Shown here one piece after another: positions 1 through 64,000 of a stretch of DNA of 64,000 nucleotides. A program made the position numbers and the translations under genes. The notes beneath the pieces are model-generated. The model searched no databases. It was not told the origin of the DNA and was given only the letters and a program-made list of their open reading frames with translations. Every line of letters starts with the position of its first letter. Position 1 is the stretch's first letter. Source of the DNA: Rhea pennata (Eukaryota; Chordata; Aves; Rheiformes; Rheidae); the NCBI RefSeq assembly GCF_028389875.1, contig NC_084673.1, positions 19,257,501-19,321,500 on the forward strand, written 5' to 3'.

Positions 1-3000
1 TGCGGAAGCTCCAACGTGATTTTCTGCAGATTACCTGGGGTATAGAATGCCCTCAGCTCCTACAGACAAGAGCTCTCAACACTCCACAGGCTCCAGAACT
101 GATCCATTAGCATGGAAATTGAACCACTAAGACATATTAGGTTAAACCACAGTTTGGAGCTCACTCTAATTATCTAGTCAGATTTCAATTTAATCCTAAC
201 AAGATTACAGATGCACAGAGACTGAGGTTGTTAAGAGCACCACAGAGCAAACCATATAATCACTACCTCAAAGAGCCATCTAAAGCATTCTGTTTACGGC
301 CTTGAAATTTCTGTGGAGTTTAGAAAGTGTTTCCTGTATCTACTTGTGGTAAAAACAGGCTGAGGATCTGACATCTAATTTGACCACTAGAATACTTCAC
401 CTTTATTACAGAAGTGGGTTTGGCAGCTTCTTCTCCTCACTACCATATTAACATCTTTTCTTTCTATCTTTGCTAAGCTTACTCATTAGCCCTTTCCAAG
501 TGATAGCACAAAGCCAAGTACTATCCAAATGAGGGGATTTCATGGGCAGTTTCCACTTTGAGCCCAAACTGCTCTATTAAGTTAAAAAATGCACTCCTCC
601 TCCTCATCAAAAGTGATCATATGAAGCTTACAAAAAGAGAGAGCTGTTAGAAACTGTGTTTCGGGGTAATAAATATATATATAAACACTTTAACTAAACA
701 GAAAACAATATTTATGTTGCACCTATTGTGAATCATAAAGGTAAAAATCATACACATTTCAAAATATGCCAGAAATACAGCACCTTACTTTTAGTATCCA
801 AAGTTTATTGCAGACCACTTCAACTGCAACCACAAGATTGGGACTCATCACCTTTCAATTATTCCTGGCAACAGGGAGCAGAGTCGGCAGGCTCTGGGCA
901 GAGCACTATACACCGTGCGATACAGCGTAGGACTTGCCAGCTTCACTTTCCAACTGAATCCACACTTCACATGCGTTGCCGCTCATGAAATAAGGTTTTT
1001 ACAAAGGTACATTCATTTTACAGATATTGCTCCAACTTCTCAGCCACTTCACACATACTTTGATGATAGTCTAAAATCTCACAAGGAAGGCTGAGGCAGA
1101 AAGTCTACAGGCTCCTTTTATGGAAAAGTCTGGAATCTACTACACATTCTTAATTTTTCAGGTCTGCTTTTTGCCAAACGTTTTTGCTCCTGCAGGCTAT
1201 GTTCTTCCAGTTCAGTTCCACCCTGCTTTGTTGATAGGTTTAATCATCAAAGTACAATATAATGACTCACCTTCCTACTTTCTTAATGCCTTCTCACTAC
1301 AGCAATAATTCCAAATTGCTTTCAAAATACGTATATATTCTACAGAGCAAATGATTTCTACACACACCTTCACAGCAAAAGTTTTGGCTGCTTTGGGGAA
1401 GATTACTATAGCTTTAAAATGGTCCTGTTCCTCTCTGAGGAAGTCAAAAAATTACTCATTTGTATCAATTAATCTATTTAACTTTGTTACAATAACAAGA
1501 TACATTTAGATACACATTTCTGGAAAACTGATCTGCAAGCTTATGAATTCTAAGTAGACTTTAAAATAAAAAATAGTTTATTAAGAGCAATACATTTGTT
1601 GCTTCGTTTCTGAAAACTACCGTATCATTTTCTAAATAAATATATTTTTGTTTTAGGACTCTTTTTCCAGAGCTAGACATTATTTCATTCCTAGGGAAAC
1701 AGTCTTACTACCTGTGGAGAATGAACTTCATTAATAGAAAATGACATCTTCACTGATTCAAACAAAAGCATAAAGAACATGAGGAGCTAATTTAAAAAAA
1801 ACTCTGGTGCTATGTGAATATGTAAAATACATATTGTATTTGTGGTGGTTTTTAGGAGCACAGGACCATCTGCACGTCCATTCTTTGCTTAACTGCATTT
1901 CCATTTTCTTCTCCTCTGCTTTCTAGATCAAAGCCAAACCCTTTCAAGAGCGCTGTAAACTCATTTGTATAGTTGGCTTTCAGCTTACAACATGCAAACA
2001 ATTTATCCCAGTTCAACTTTTTTCTAGAAAGTGGAAGGTCTCGTTACCTCTCCCACACAAAGAATATGCTAAGGATTCTGTTTATGTTGCTGCTGCTACC
2101 TTGCTTTCAATCTTTCACTTTCTATGGAAATGGAAGAATGACATATATGCAGAACTCAAGGAAAGAAAATGTTAGTCTCATTTCTTACACAAACCTCTGG
2201 TATCTTGCCTTTTCTAGCTAGTAGCTTTTTCTAGCTAGTTCCTATATGCCATGCTGAGGTCTTGCCAAATGCTTCTGTCAAAGATGGGATCGTTTGTTCC
2301 TACTAGCAATGGGAAAAGCAACGTGTATTAGGTGCAACCCTCTGAGACAGATTTATGCAATAGAGATTCCTAGGTAACAGGCATTGGCATGTCCTCAGTG
2401 CAGCTAAGAGTGAGGCATCAGAAAAATCACTACAGGATTTACTGCCAGGAATTATACCGGCAGCCACCCTAGACTACTAAGGCAAAAAGAAGAGGCAGAA
2501 AGGTACAAGAGCTTCAGAGCACGTTGAGGCAAAGGCCAGAGATGCATTGTACAGCAGGTTCCAGCTAAACAGGAGAAAACAGACCAGCAAGTGAGTCATA
2601 ACTTAAACTCAGACTACAGTAGTTACTGACACCCCAGTGGACTAAAGGAAATCAGCCTAACTTGGCTCACAGTGTTGATCCTCTCCATGTAAAGGTAGTC
2701 AAGTGAGCAGAGACTATGCAAACTGGGTGGCACAGGTTTAGTCGCCTGAAGAAGTCGACACAACCAAAGCTGATCAAAATCCTGCAGAAACAACAAGAAC
2801 AAACCATATATTGGCACAAGCTGTAGGGATCCTTACAGACTTGTAACCATTTGGATCAGAAGAGCAAAATCACAGGACCACCGCAGTCTCTTCTGACCAA
2901 CAGGAATTGTGAAAAAAGTGCCAAAAAAGCCTCAAAAATGAATGGGGCAAAGATGGGGGGAGGGGAGGAGAGGTAACAAGAGATAAGGAGGAAGAGCAGA

Positions 3001-6000
3001 TCTGTGAATCTCTGGGCTTCCTCAGGTCTGGGAAAAAAAGAAACAATTCAAGAAAGAAAAGATGACTTTGAATACAAGTAATAAAATTCACATCAACACT
3101 TCCTGAAAAGTGGAAAATTATATAGAGCTACCAGAGACTGCAGCAACAGCAAAACAACTTCCACGTTAATCAGGTGGTCACAGAAGGGGATGTTGTACAA
3201 AAAACCTGAGATAAGCCAAACTGTAGAAAGTCTGTGCAAAAAGCACAGGAAGAGATTTTTTTTTCAAGTATTTTCAGATTTCTTGCCCACACTACCACAG
3301 GCAAAGTCTATTTTTGCAAGAAACCAGTAATGGGAATGCATGATTCCACTCTAAATGCCCCTTTGTCACAGAGAAATAAGCTGGAGGAGGTGCACCAAAC
3401 TCTACATTAGACTTTATAGCCTTCTCATGAGCATAAAAGCCTCCATGGGTTGTAGGGATATTTTGAAAAAACAGGAAAATAAAGTTCATAAAATCAATGA
3501 CCTATCTCCTTTTTCCACCATTTTTTTCTCCAATGTTACTTAACATTGCAGCCACTGTCAAGACAAGACTGAGTCTAACTGCACATCACAGATACCCTCT
3601 GAGAAGCAAATCAATCTCTTTTCAATCTGTTTCAAAACAGACTGACCTTATTAGAACGATCTTTTCCACAGGATAACAGCAAAAGTGCTTTGACTTTCCT
3701 TTTGTCCAGAGCATAGAAAGCAGTCTTGAATTTGAGATCGGATTCTTAGAGAGCTTGAAAAAGTTTCCAAACATTCCTATTTTGTCTTCTTTGTCATCAT
3801 TTCATCTGAGACACAGGTGTTATCAAATTCCCTTCTTTACTGACCTGGTAATAAAACTTTATATCAGTTTCTAGGCAATAATTAAATTTTAAACAGTCAT
3901 CTATGGAAAAGCACACAAATCCATTTAGGAAGGAAGAGAAGATGTCAAGTATGTCAAGAATTCTGACAGAGAAGAATTTTTCATTTGTATCTACCATGAC
4001 TTCATGATAAGTTATTGCCTCAAAAACCATGATCGTACTTGACAATATAAATAACATTTTTCCAGAATTAGTACCTTCATTTTATTATTTTTGGATACAT
4101 GGCTTAAAATAATTGATAATCCTATAAAATGTATTGATGATAGGTAAAAAAAACGGTAAGGATCTCTGAAATATAGTATTTCTGTTTCTTCAACACTGTT
4201 TAATACTGTGATATATTAGCTTTGTAGAGTGTTTTGTAGCTGTGCCTTCCAAGTTGATCTGTGCACTACAAAAAAAAGCTGGAAAAATGAAACTGGGTTG
4301 TATTTTCTGATACATAAGCAAAACTATGTTTGACAAGAGATTGACTGGATGTCTAATCTGAATACTTTGACCACCTTGCATGAATAAATGCCTGCTGGTG
4401 ATGAAGTGAGAGAGTAAGAACTTCTTTTCTCCCTCTACAGGTCAGGAAGTTACCAGCTCTTCTCATGGGGCAGTCTTGTGTCTGCAAACTGAATTTTAAT
4501 TGTATAAAAATCAAATGAGAGAGGCAGAGTTAAGACCTTGTGGAGGTACAGATTTACAAGCTGATACTTTTTACTATCACAGTTTTTTTCTGTCAGTAGA
4601 ATTCTTATAAAAACCTATAACCATCAGTATGAACTGCAAGTACCTGGAGAGGAAGAATTGCTAAGAAGTAAGGTACCAAACATCCAATCGCCCACAGAGC
4701 GTCTCTACTGAGAGATCAGATAACAGGTGGAGAAACCCCACCATGAAATGCTCTGTCTACTTTAGGGATACCAGCATGACTTACTAATACCAGTTCTTAA
4801 GTCAGGGGGATGCAGTGGCTGGCAACACAGCTGGCCTGCACAAGGGAAGCAGAAAAAAACTTCTTCAGGTCACACAATGCTTCTCACACTTAAACAAAAG
4901 GTAGCCACAACCTATCTTAAACAGACAGTGAGTAAGATGAAAAACATCTTCAGAACATGATCACCCACAAATACTTCATTCCATAGCTGCTATAACCTAA
5001 CACAATAGCCGAGTGCCTAATAAAATGCTACATTTTCAAAGCTCAATCATCTTTTGCACCCAGAAAATATTCTACAAATAAACAATTTTTTTTTAGAAGG
5101 GAGGGAAGAGCATTAAATAAAAATTTTCCATGACATTCTACATATCTTGGCAGATGCTAGACAATTAGCACTATATTTATTGTGTGCTTCTTATATTTTT
5201 TTTTAATCAATACACATTATTTTGCTACAGAACCAGGGAATAACAGATCTGTTGTCACTATTAAAATCTTATCTTTGCATAAAGACCATTCTTAAAGTAG
5301 TACATAACCTTCACCAAACAAGCACCTCTGTATCTCTACATTCTTACAAAAAAAGAAGTCAGCTTATCTGGTAAGCAGATTTACATGATTAAGTTTGCAT
5401 TTTACATTATTTCATAAATTCTTTTGGCTCCTTTCTTACTTTATTACAGGTATTACATCTAGCCCAACAAAGTTCTCTTCCATGTAAAGATATTATAGCT
5501 GTAGAAAACTGAACTGCAGAAGGGTTGCATGCTTATAGGTAGTGAACAGAATGGAAAAGATACAGAAAAGGCTTTAAAAACAGGTCCTAATGGATAAGAT
5601 CATATTTATAGAAACTGAATGGTGGGAAGCGAGAGCTGCAACTCTGTTTTTAAATATCCCTGATTAAACAGCTATTTTTTTCCTTTGTCAGACCTCTGGC
5701 ACAAAATTAATATTCGGTATAAGGCCATGAAAACAATGAACTTGGTTCAATTAAGCTGGTCCAGTACCTATTAAATGAAGAGACATTATGAAATGTTTGT
5801 ATTAAACCTAAGAATTGGAAAGAAAACTCAGGGTATATTAAGAAAACAAAGAAAGAAGATCACTTGAGTAGACTTGCCATAAACCAGTAGAGCTTAAGTT
5901 ACTCAAAATAGAGCAGGCTGCCCAGAAATGATTTGGGCTAATAGTTGTTAATTCCTTTAGTTAGATAATTCTGCATGTGTTAGATGTTCTGCTGAACAAG

Positions 6001-8138
6001 ACATTAAGCACTATTTAAAAAAAAAAAAAAAAGAAGAAGAAGAAGAAGGAGGTATCTCTAGTTAATCCACACATTTATTAGCCAAAAAGGAAGATGGTAA
6101 TGTTACATGGAATCTGTATTCATAAAATAAAAGCTGAGTGAACTCTATCTGAAAACTCAGCTGTTCCACAAGAGCCTGTCAGACAAACAGTCTATCATAA
6201 TAGTTCCTTAAGGCATCACATCAAGACTGGCACATTTCCCAGATGTGCTCAGCCAACTGAATAATGGCAGAAAGGACACAAAGTTATCATCTCATAGAAA
6301 TAACTTGCGCTGCAAGGACTATGATAAGATGCAACTCCTCAGAGTTCTGTGAAGAGATGAGAATCTATTATTTCACTGCAAGAGCCTATTTCTAGTCTTC
6401 ATGATCATTTTTATCTTATATCACACATCACGTTTGTGAAAAGATATCCCAAAAACATCAGGAGTTATCCTCTGATTATCCTCTTAAAAGTCCTTCTTTT
6501 AAAAACTTCATTTCATCTGGATGCCTGAAAAAGCCTTAGCACTGCCCTGAGTAGTGATCAGATGAGGTAAACACCTACCACTCTATGATTATTCCAACAT
6601 TTTTTCATATCCCCTCTAGCTCTGGGACAAATTTTGTCATTTGCCTTACAGTGCAACTTTCCATGCCTTCAAGATAGAACTGCCTGTCTATTTTATACTT
6701 GCATAGCATCTTGTATTGCTATCCCTAATGCAAATTACTGATAACAACAATAAATAAGTCTGAAAACATGAACCAGGCATAGTTTATTAAGTGATTTCAG
6801 ATGACTGCTCTAAGGGAAACTGCTACGTAGTTCCCAACTGAATATGGATACCAATACTTACAGTTTTGCTTCATCCATTCTCGAATGAAGCAAATACTTT
6901 ACATGTGGCAGAAAAAAGTTCAGAGGCATAGCTCAGCCCTACACGTCTTACCAGTATCCCCTGAATACGTCCAATTCTGCTGAGAAAAGGAATCCTATGT
7001 CACTGCCTTTTTAGATGGAGAGAGATAGTCCCAATATTGCCACTGAAAGTAGAAGAAAGAGTCTGTATGTCATATATACCTGGGACAGCATGTACCAACC
7101 CATGGGCCAGATCACCAGTGTCAGCCACAGGAATTAAGTAAACTGCGGCTGACCAAGGACAAAGAGTAACATTGGTCAGCATCACTGTCTCAACCCAGTG
7201 AAGGCTGAGGAACACAAGCTCCAGTTTTCCAATTGCCTTTAGTTATGCAATACACTAACATAACCTTTCCTACACTTTCTTAGTAAAAAGAGCACTTTCT
7301 TTCCAAAGTATTATCCATGAAGCGTCTTTCATGACTATTCTACTTTAACAAATACCCTGAAAGCCACAAAAACTGATAAAGAATGCTTCACTATTCTTCA
7401 TTGATAATGAAGAATATAGCAATTCATGTCATTCCCAGTGATTGGTCTACAAAGGAGGTAACTGTCCCTCTATAAAATAAAGTAGTCCCATGTATCTCCC
7501 TTCCTAGGCTGTTAGATTTCTCCTTTTGTGCAACCTGCCAAAGCATAAGAAAACTACAGAAGACTATGTAGAATTATTTCTGTTTTTCTCTCAACAGCCT
7601 GAATTCCCATTGATTGGAAAGGAAGAGAATTGGGCTATATTAACAACAAGTCATCTGTGTTTTGGTTCAAGAAAATTTAGGTTATATTATAAATCATCAT
7701 TTATACCTAGGAAAAATAAGTGTGAGCTGAGAAATTAAATTTGATACCTTTTTAAATCCTATTCTTGCAGAAGGATAATGATTATACCATATAATTGAGG
7801 CCTCTGAGTCAGATTATTCTTGGTACAACTTTATTCAAGATATTGGCTGAGTATATCAGCCACTGTCTACTAGCCATGTTCATGATAACATTCCTGAAGA
7901 CTTTCTGTTCAACAGTTTGATACTGTGTTTTAGAAGGTTTCTTTTACAACAGCTGTTAATTGAAATCAGATTAATTGAAAGGAATAGATGAACTAAGTTA
8001 TAAGCCACATTGCCTTTAGCAAGAAGTGCTTAAACAGTTTACTATAATGTCATTGTAGTAAGAGAGTATTCACTATGCTCAGTCATTTGAAATTATATAT
8101 CAGAGACTATTTCGAAATCTTGCAGAGATTCTGCTTTT

Positions 8139-8187
<49 letters not shown>

Positions 8188-10247
8188 CTGCTTTCTACAA
8201 AAATAATTTCAGTCACTAGTATTTTCTCTTGATGGCTTACTTCATACTAGAAAGTGTTTGGTGTTTTTTTTAAATGCAGTGACATCATCACATGAATGTC
8301 ATTCACCTACCTACTACTGTATTTGAAAAGACAAAACATCGTCTCTATTTTCTTGCTGAATGTGTTTAACAGCATTTTTAATATGAATAATTAAATGTGT
8401 TAACTGCACAACCACATTAAGTACCAAAATTTCATAGTGTTTTAAGGACTTATTTCTGATTTGTTTTCATACTTGTAGACCACTCATACAGCAACAAAGA
8501 TTTTGTTTGTTTTTTAACACTGAAAAAAACTGGCAGGAGAACTTAGGAGTGACTGGAGATACTAATCTTATTCATTATATTAGACTTCAGTTGGCAAAGT
8601 CCCTTTACAAACATGTCAAAACAGACAAAAATCTGACTGCTTACAGATGTTCTTTCCAACAGGTATAAAGTAAAACTGGAGCGAAAAAATAAAAATTTGC
8701 TATCAGTGACAACTTTGTCAATCAGGAAAAAATTCACTGATATACCGTATGGATTTATAATAATGACTGCAAAACGTTGCTTGTCACATGTTTCAGAAAG
8801 CCTTGAAAGTATGTGCTGCATAAGAGTCACTTCCTCATAGATTCCACTGCATATGAAACACTCAGAACAGTTGTTAGATTTTTAAAATAAAAAAAAAAGA
8901 AAAAGATAAGAAACTCTGACGGCTTTGCACATTGTCTAATCTTTTAATCTTTGAGAAGATTAAAGTTTGTAAGTAGCACCTGATCAGGATGATCCTGATT
9001 CTACTAGTGCAATTCATTGATAATAGAAAGTGCAAGGTGGATTTATGCTTTTCATGTTTATGAAAAGTATAAATTACTGCTCTATTAACACCTTTTGAAA
9101 AGATTTCTTCCCAATGGCACAGCAAGGTTCTAAACCCTTGAGGATAAAATAATAATCTAAATACTAGGAAAAACAGTAGGAGAACATCGGTTTAAGAATA
9201 AAGAACTGATGTCATGAACTGTTTTGTTAAGTCTGTTAGAAGTTGAATTAAAAAACATGTTTAAGTATATTATACAAACTGCTTCCATAAATTCATTAGC
9301 ACATGTGCTAAAAAACTAGGACTATACAGAATATTGTGTAATCTTAAATTATATCACAACATGACAAAAAGATTATTTTGAGCTGCTGACAGTGCACATC
9401 AGTTGGGTACTTAATTTCCATTACAGATTTCTAAAAGGACTTTCATTCACACCAGCTGAGTGGGCTAACAATTTCAATAACCCAGCTGAAGAAAAACCAC
9501 AGTGACAGAAAGAAAATATATGAAACTTATGAGTACACAAAAAGCCCCCAGTCCCTTCCTAACGTGTTTGAACTGTAATTCAGAACAGCAGAAGAAAATC
9601 TGTGTTTATATCATAAAATTATCAGGCTGTCAGATCATAAAGTCATCGCTTCTGTATGCCAGCCGGGAATTGGAAACACACTTACCACTCCACAGTCGTG
9701 AACCTTGGCACTACCCTCAACAGCTAATCCTTTAATTTCTCGCATCACTTCTGCTTAGTTACGAGGCGTCCTGGGCTGAATCCGCCGCGAGCGAGGATCG
9801 GAAGGGTCCGCTCGTGACAGGGAGGCGTGAAACGGGACTACAGGAGAGCGGGGCGGACAGCTGAACGCAGAGGCGCTGACCAGCCTCGCCGCACTAAAAA
9901 CTTCTTGCACTCCGCACAAATTGCCTCTCCCCGCCGCGTGCCGCAACGCACCGCGCACGGGGCTTTTGCCTCCCGACTTCCCGGGCTTTTGCGGGTTTCC
10001 CAGGGGTGGGGGTGGGGGGTGAAGGATGCCCGGAGCCGCGGCAGCTCCGCCGGGGCCCGCACACTTACCGCGCTCGCCAGCTCCGCGCCCACGCAGAGGA
10101 GCACCAGCGCCAGCGCCCTGCAGGGAGGCAAAGGCACGGGGTCACGGCGGGCAGCCGCGCCGGCGGGCAGCCGCGCCGCACCGCACCGCGCCGCACTCAC
10201 CCTGCTCGCCCGGCCGCCGCCGCCGCCGCCGCCGCCGCGCCGCCCAT
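1..10247 (-). CDS. COL4A6: Collagen type IV alpha-6 chain gene, 5' end (exons 1-2, continues past left edge)
   Basis: Two small - strand exons, 10247-10201 and 10117-10069, join in frame. They give a 32-residue signal peptide: Met, two Gly, nine Ala, GRAG, then ALALVLLCVGAELASA. This parallels the alpha-6 leader, whose exon 2 encodes a hydrophobic core ending E-L-A-A-A. The intron between them has donor gtgagt and acceptor ctccctgcag, and exon 2 ends at donor gtaagt in phase 0. The head-to-head position beside COL4A5 is the conserved arrangement of this pair. The remaining leftward sequence would be intron 2, which I recall as very long in human. No Gly-X-Y exon was recognised in 1-10068. The assignment is inference from position, splice signals and leader resemblance, since no collagen repeat of this gene is visible here. 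Confidence 0.8.
6017..6048. repeat. Poly-A followed by GAA repeat
   Basis: Sixteen A then about five AAG units. Confidence 0.95.
7392..7416. repeat. Inverted repeat, 11-base arms
   Basis: TATTCTTCATT and AATGAAGAATA around a 3-base loop. Confidence 0.93.
8143..8184. repeat. Poly-A, 42 bases
   Basis: Longest homopolymer in the window. It reads as poly-T on the COL4A6 sense strand. Confidence 0.95.
9041..9074. repeat. Inverted repeat, 15-base arms
   Basis: Arms ATTTATGCTTTTCAT and ATGAAAAGTATAAAT with a 4-base loop. The one imperfect pair is G-T on the + strand. Confidence 0.93.
10069..10117 (-). CDS. COL4A6: COL4A6 exon 2 (signal peptide core)
   Basis: The 49-base exon completes a Gly codon and then encodes ALALVLLCVGAELASA. 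This is a hydrophobic core followed by a small-residue signal-peptidase site (A-S-A). The acceptor is preceded by a pyrimidine stretch (gcctttgcctccctgcag) and the donor is gtaagt. It ends in phase 0, as needed for a following exon starting with an intact codon. Confidence 0.8.
10118..10200 (-). other. COL4A6: COL4A6 intron 1 (83 bases)
   Basis: Minimal-size GT-AG intron, GC-rich, holding two near-identical copies of a GGCTGCCCGCCG-type unit. It contains an in-frame stop if retained. Confidence 0.7.
10201..10247 (-). CDS. COL4A6: COL4A6 exon 1, coding part
   Basis: ATG at 10247 has G at -3 and G at +4. The 47 coding bases give MGG, nine Ala (eight GCG codons then GCC), GRA and two bases of a Gly codon, then donor gtgagt at 10200. 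Without splicing the frame meets TGA immediately after the donor, which supports the splice. The Ala run is a GCG triplet repeat. The 5' limit of the exon is unknown: transcription could start upstream, or the exon could begin at 10259 behind an acceptor. Confidence 0.78.
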
Positions 10248-10607
10248 GCCGCTCGCAGCCTGCAGGGAAGCGGAGAGGACACAGAGCCGTTACGCGCCAC
10301 CGCCGGCTCCTCGCCCCGCGGCCGGGCAGCGCCGCCCGGGGGCTCGGCCACCGCCCGCCCTGCGCGGCCCCTCGGGGCGCCGGCTCCCCCTCGCCGTGCG
10401 CGCCGCGCCCGGGCGGAAAGTTTCGCGCACCTGAGCTGAGCCGAGCCGAGCCGCGCCGCGCCGAGCCGAGCCCACCAGCCGCGCGCGCTGCCACCCCCGC
10501 GCCCGCGCCCGCCCCTCCTGAGGTGAGCCGCAGCACGGCGCGCACCGCGGTGCCTCCGCCGCACAAAGTAGTCCGGGGTCCGGCGGCTGCCCTCGCGGTG
10601 GAGGTGC

Positions 10608-10616
10608 GGGGCGGGG
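10608..10616 (+). promoter_or_regulatory. GC box (GGGGCGGGG)
   Basis: Consensus Sp1-type core in the intergenic gap, roughly midway between the two start codons. Confidence 0.5.
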
Positions 10617-10723
10617 AGAGGCGGCACCCGCCCTTCGAGCCCACAAAACCCCCACGCCCGGGGCGGAGGGTGGCGGCGGCGGCGAGTCCGGCCCCTCGGA
10701 GCGGCGCCGGGCGGCAGCGGCGC

Positions 10724-10732
10724 CCCTTCCCC
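10724..10732 (+). promoter_or_regulatory. CTC-box match (CCCTTCCCC)
   Basis: Exact match to the CCCTYCCCC motif described for the COL4A1/COL4A2 bidirectional promoter. It lies 203 bases before the COL4A5 ATG. Function here is inferred from the family. Confidence 0.5.
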
Positions 10733-10868
10733 ACCGGCGCGCACGCTGCGCGGCGGCAGCCGCCCGCCCTCTCTCCCTCCCTGCGGCCGGCCCGCGGTGC
10801 GGATGAATACCGCGGGGCAAGTAGTCCCGGGAGGACTTGAGCCGGCAGAAGCGGGCGAGCGCGGCAGA

Positions 10869-10879
10869 GGGGCGGGCGC
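10869..10879 (+). promoter_or_regulatory. GC box (GGGGCGGGCGC)
   Basis: Sp1-type core 56 bases before the COL4A5 ATG. It may lie in the 5' UTR rather than the promoter. Confidence 0.4.
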
Positions 10880-10934
10880 TGGCGTTGGGGCGGCCGGCGG
10901 GAGCCGCTGCCGCCGGGGAGCCGCCGCCGCAGCG

Positions 10935-64000
<53,066 letters not shown>

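Larger units (their letters stand above)
1..10068 (-). other. COL4A6: Presumed COL4A6 intron 2 (5' part)
   Basis: Ten kilobases without a recognisable exon, RNA gene or large repeat. The + strand looks A-rich. Open frames of 60-95 codons occur on both strands but show no collagen triplets, no splice-bounded conservation and no recognisable family. It holds a poly-A run with GAA repeats near 6017-6048, a 42-base poly-A at 8143-8184 and several short inverted repeats, listed separately. COL4A6 exon 3 (start of the 7S domain) was looked for by eye on the - strand and not found. Confidence 0.65.
10248..10934. promoter_or_regulatory. Shared bidirectional promoter and 5' UTRs of COL4A6 (-) and COL4A5 (+)
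   Basis: Only 687 bases separate the two start codons, so both 5' UTRs and core promoters must fit here unless distal exons exist. No TATA box or CCAAT box was seen on either strand. GC boxes are at 10608-10616, about 10658-10668 and 10869-10879, plus a C-rich one near 10505-10518. A CTC-box match lies at 10724-10732. Type IV collagen pairs are known to share such promoters. The exact start sites cannot be read from sequence. Confidence 0.85.

Noticed and set aside
5911..5935. CR1-like phrase gagcaggctgcccagaaatg
   Set aside because: Only about 20 bases resemble CR1 and the flanks do not continue the match.
10001..10022. G-run cluster as a G-quadruplex
   Set aside because: Only three G runs separated by single T's. 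A fourth run is missing for a standard motif.
9827..10840. 337-codon open frame on the + strand
   Set aside because: Low-complexity frame antisense to the COL4A6 exons, no family resemblance.

Overview
This window is vertebrate nuclear DNA, most likely from a bird. It holds spliced genes with GT-AG introns, a CpG-island promoter, and CR1-type LINE 3' ends with CATAGAATCA-like termini. I saw no mammalian L1 or Alu-like repeats. Nothing here is bacterial, viral or CRISPR-like.

Two basement-membrane collagen genes sit head to head. On the + strand, positions 10935-63635 carry the first 24 coding exons (603 codons) of the type IV collagen alpha-5 chain, COL4A5. Every exon was placed by translation plus splice sites. 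Together they encode a signal peptide, the Cys-rich start of the 7S domain, and the first half of the Gly-X-Y triple helix with its interruptions. The gene runs off the right edge inside intron 24, so the rest of the helix and the C-terminal NC1 domain lie outside.

On the - strand, two small exons (10201-10247 coding and 10069-10117) encode a 32-residue signal peptide. By position and similarity this is the 5' end of COL4A6. Positions 1-10068 would then be its intron 2, and no collagen exon was recognised there.

Layout: 1-10068, presumed COL4A6 intron (A-rich, poly-A and GAA runs, several hairpins). About 9755-11540, CpG island with the shared bidirectional promoter (687 bases between the two ATGs, a CTC-box match, several GC boxes, no TATA or CCAAT seen). 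11046-34864, the 23.8 kb COL4A5 intron 1 (CR1 fragments, long poly-T runs, two perfect palindromes). 34925-45572, the 10.6 kb intron 2. 45573-63635, exons 3-24 spaced from about 0.1 to 2.2 kb apart.

In the known biology, alpha-5 and alpha-6 assemble into the alpha5-alpha5-alpha6 basement-membrane collagen, and alpha-5 also forms the alpha3-alpha4-alpha5 network of kidney glomerulus. A shared promoter fits coordinated expression. I found no undescribed biological system. The most useful second-look items are an in-frame upstream ATG of COL4A5, a possible extra small 5' intron in COL4A6, a weak exon-19 acceptor with stronger decoys upstream, an inverted pair of CR1 copies in intron 1, and a strand bias of long homopolymers that flips at the promoter.
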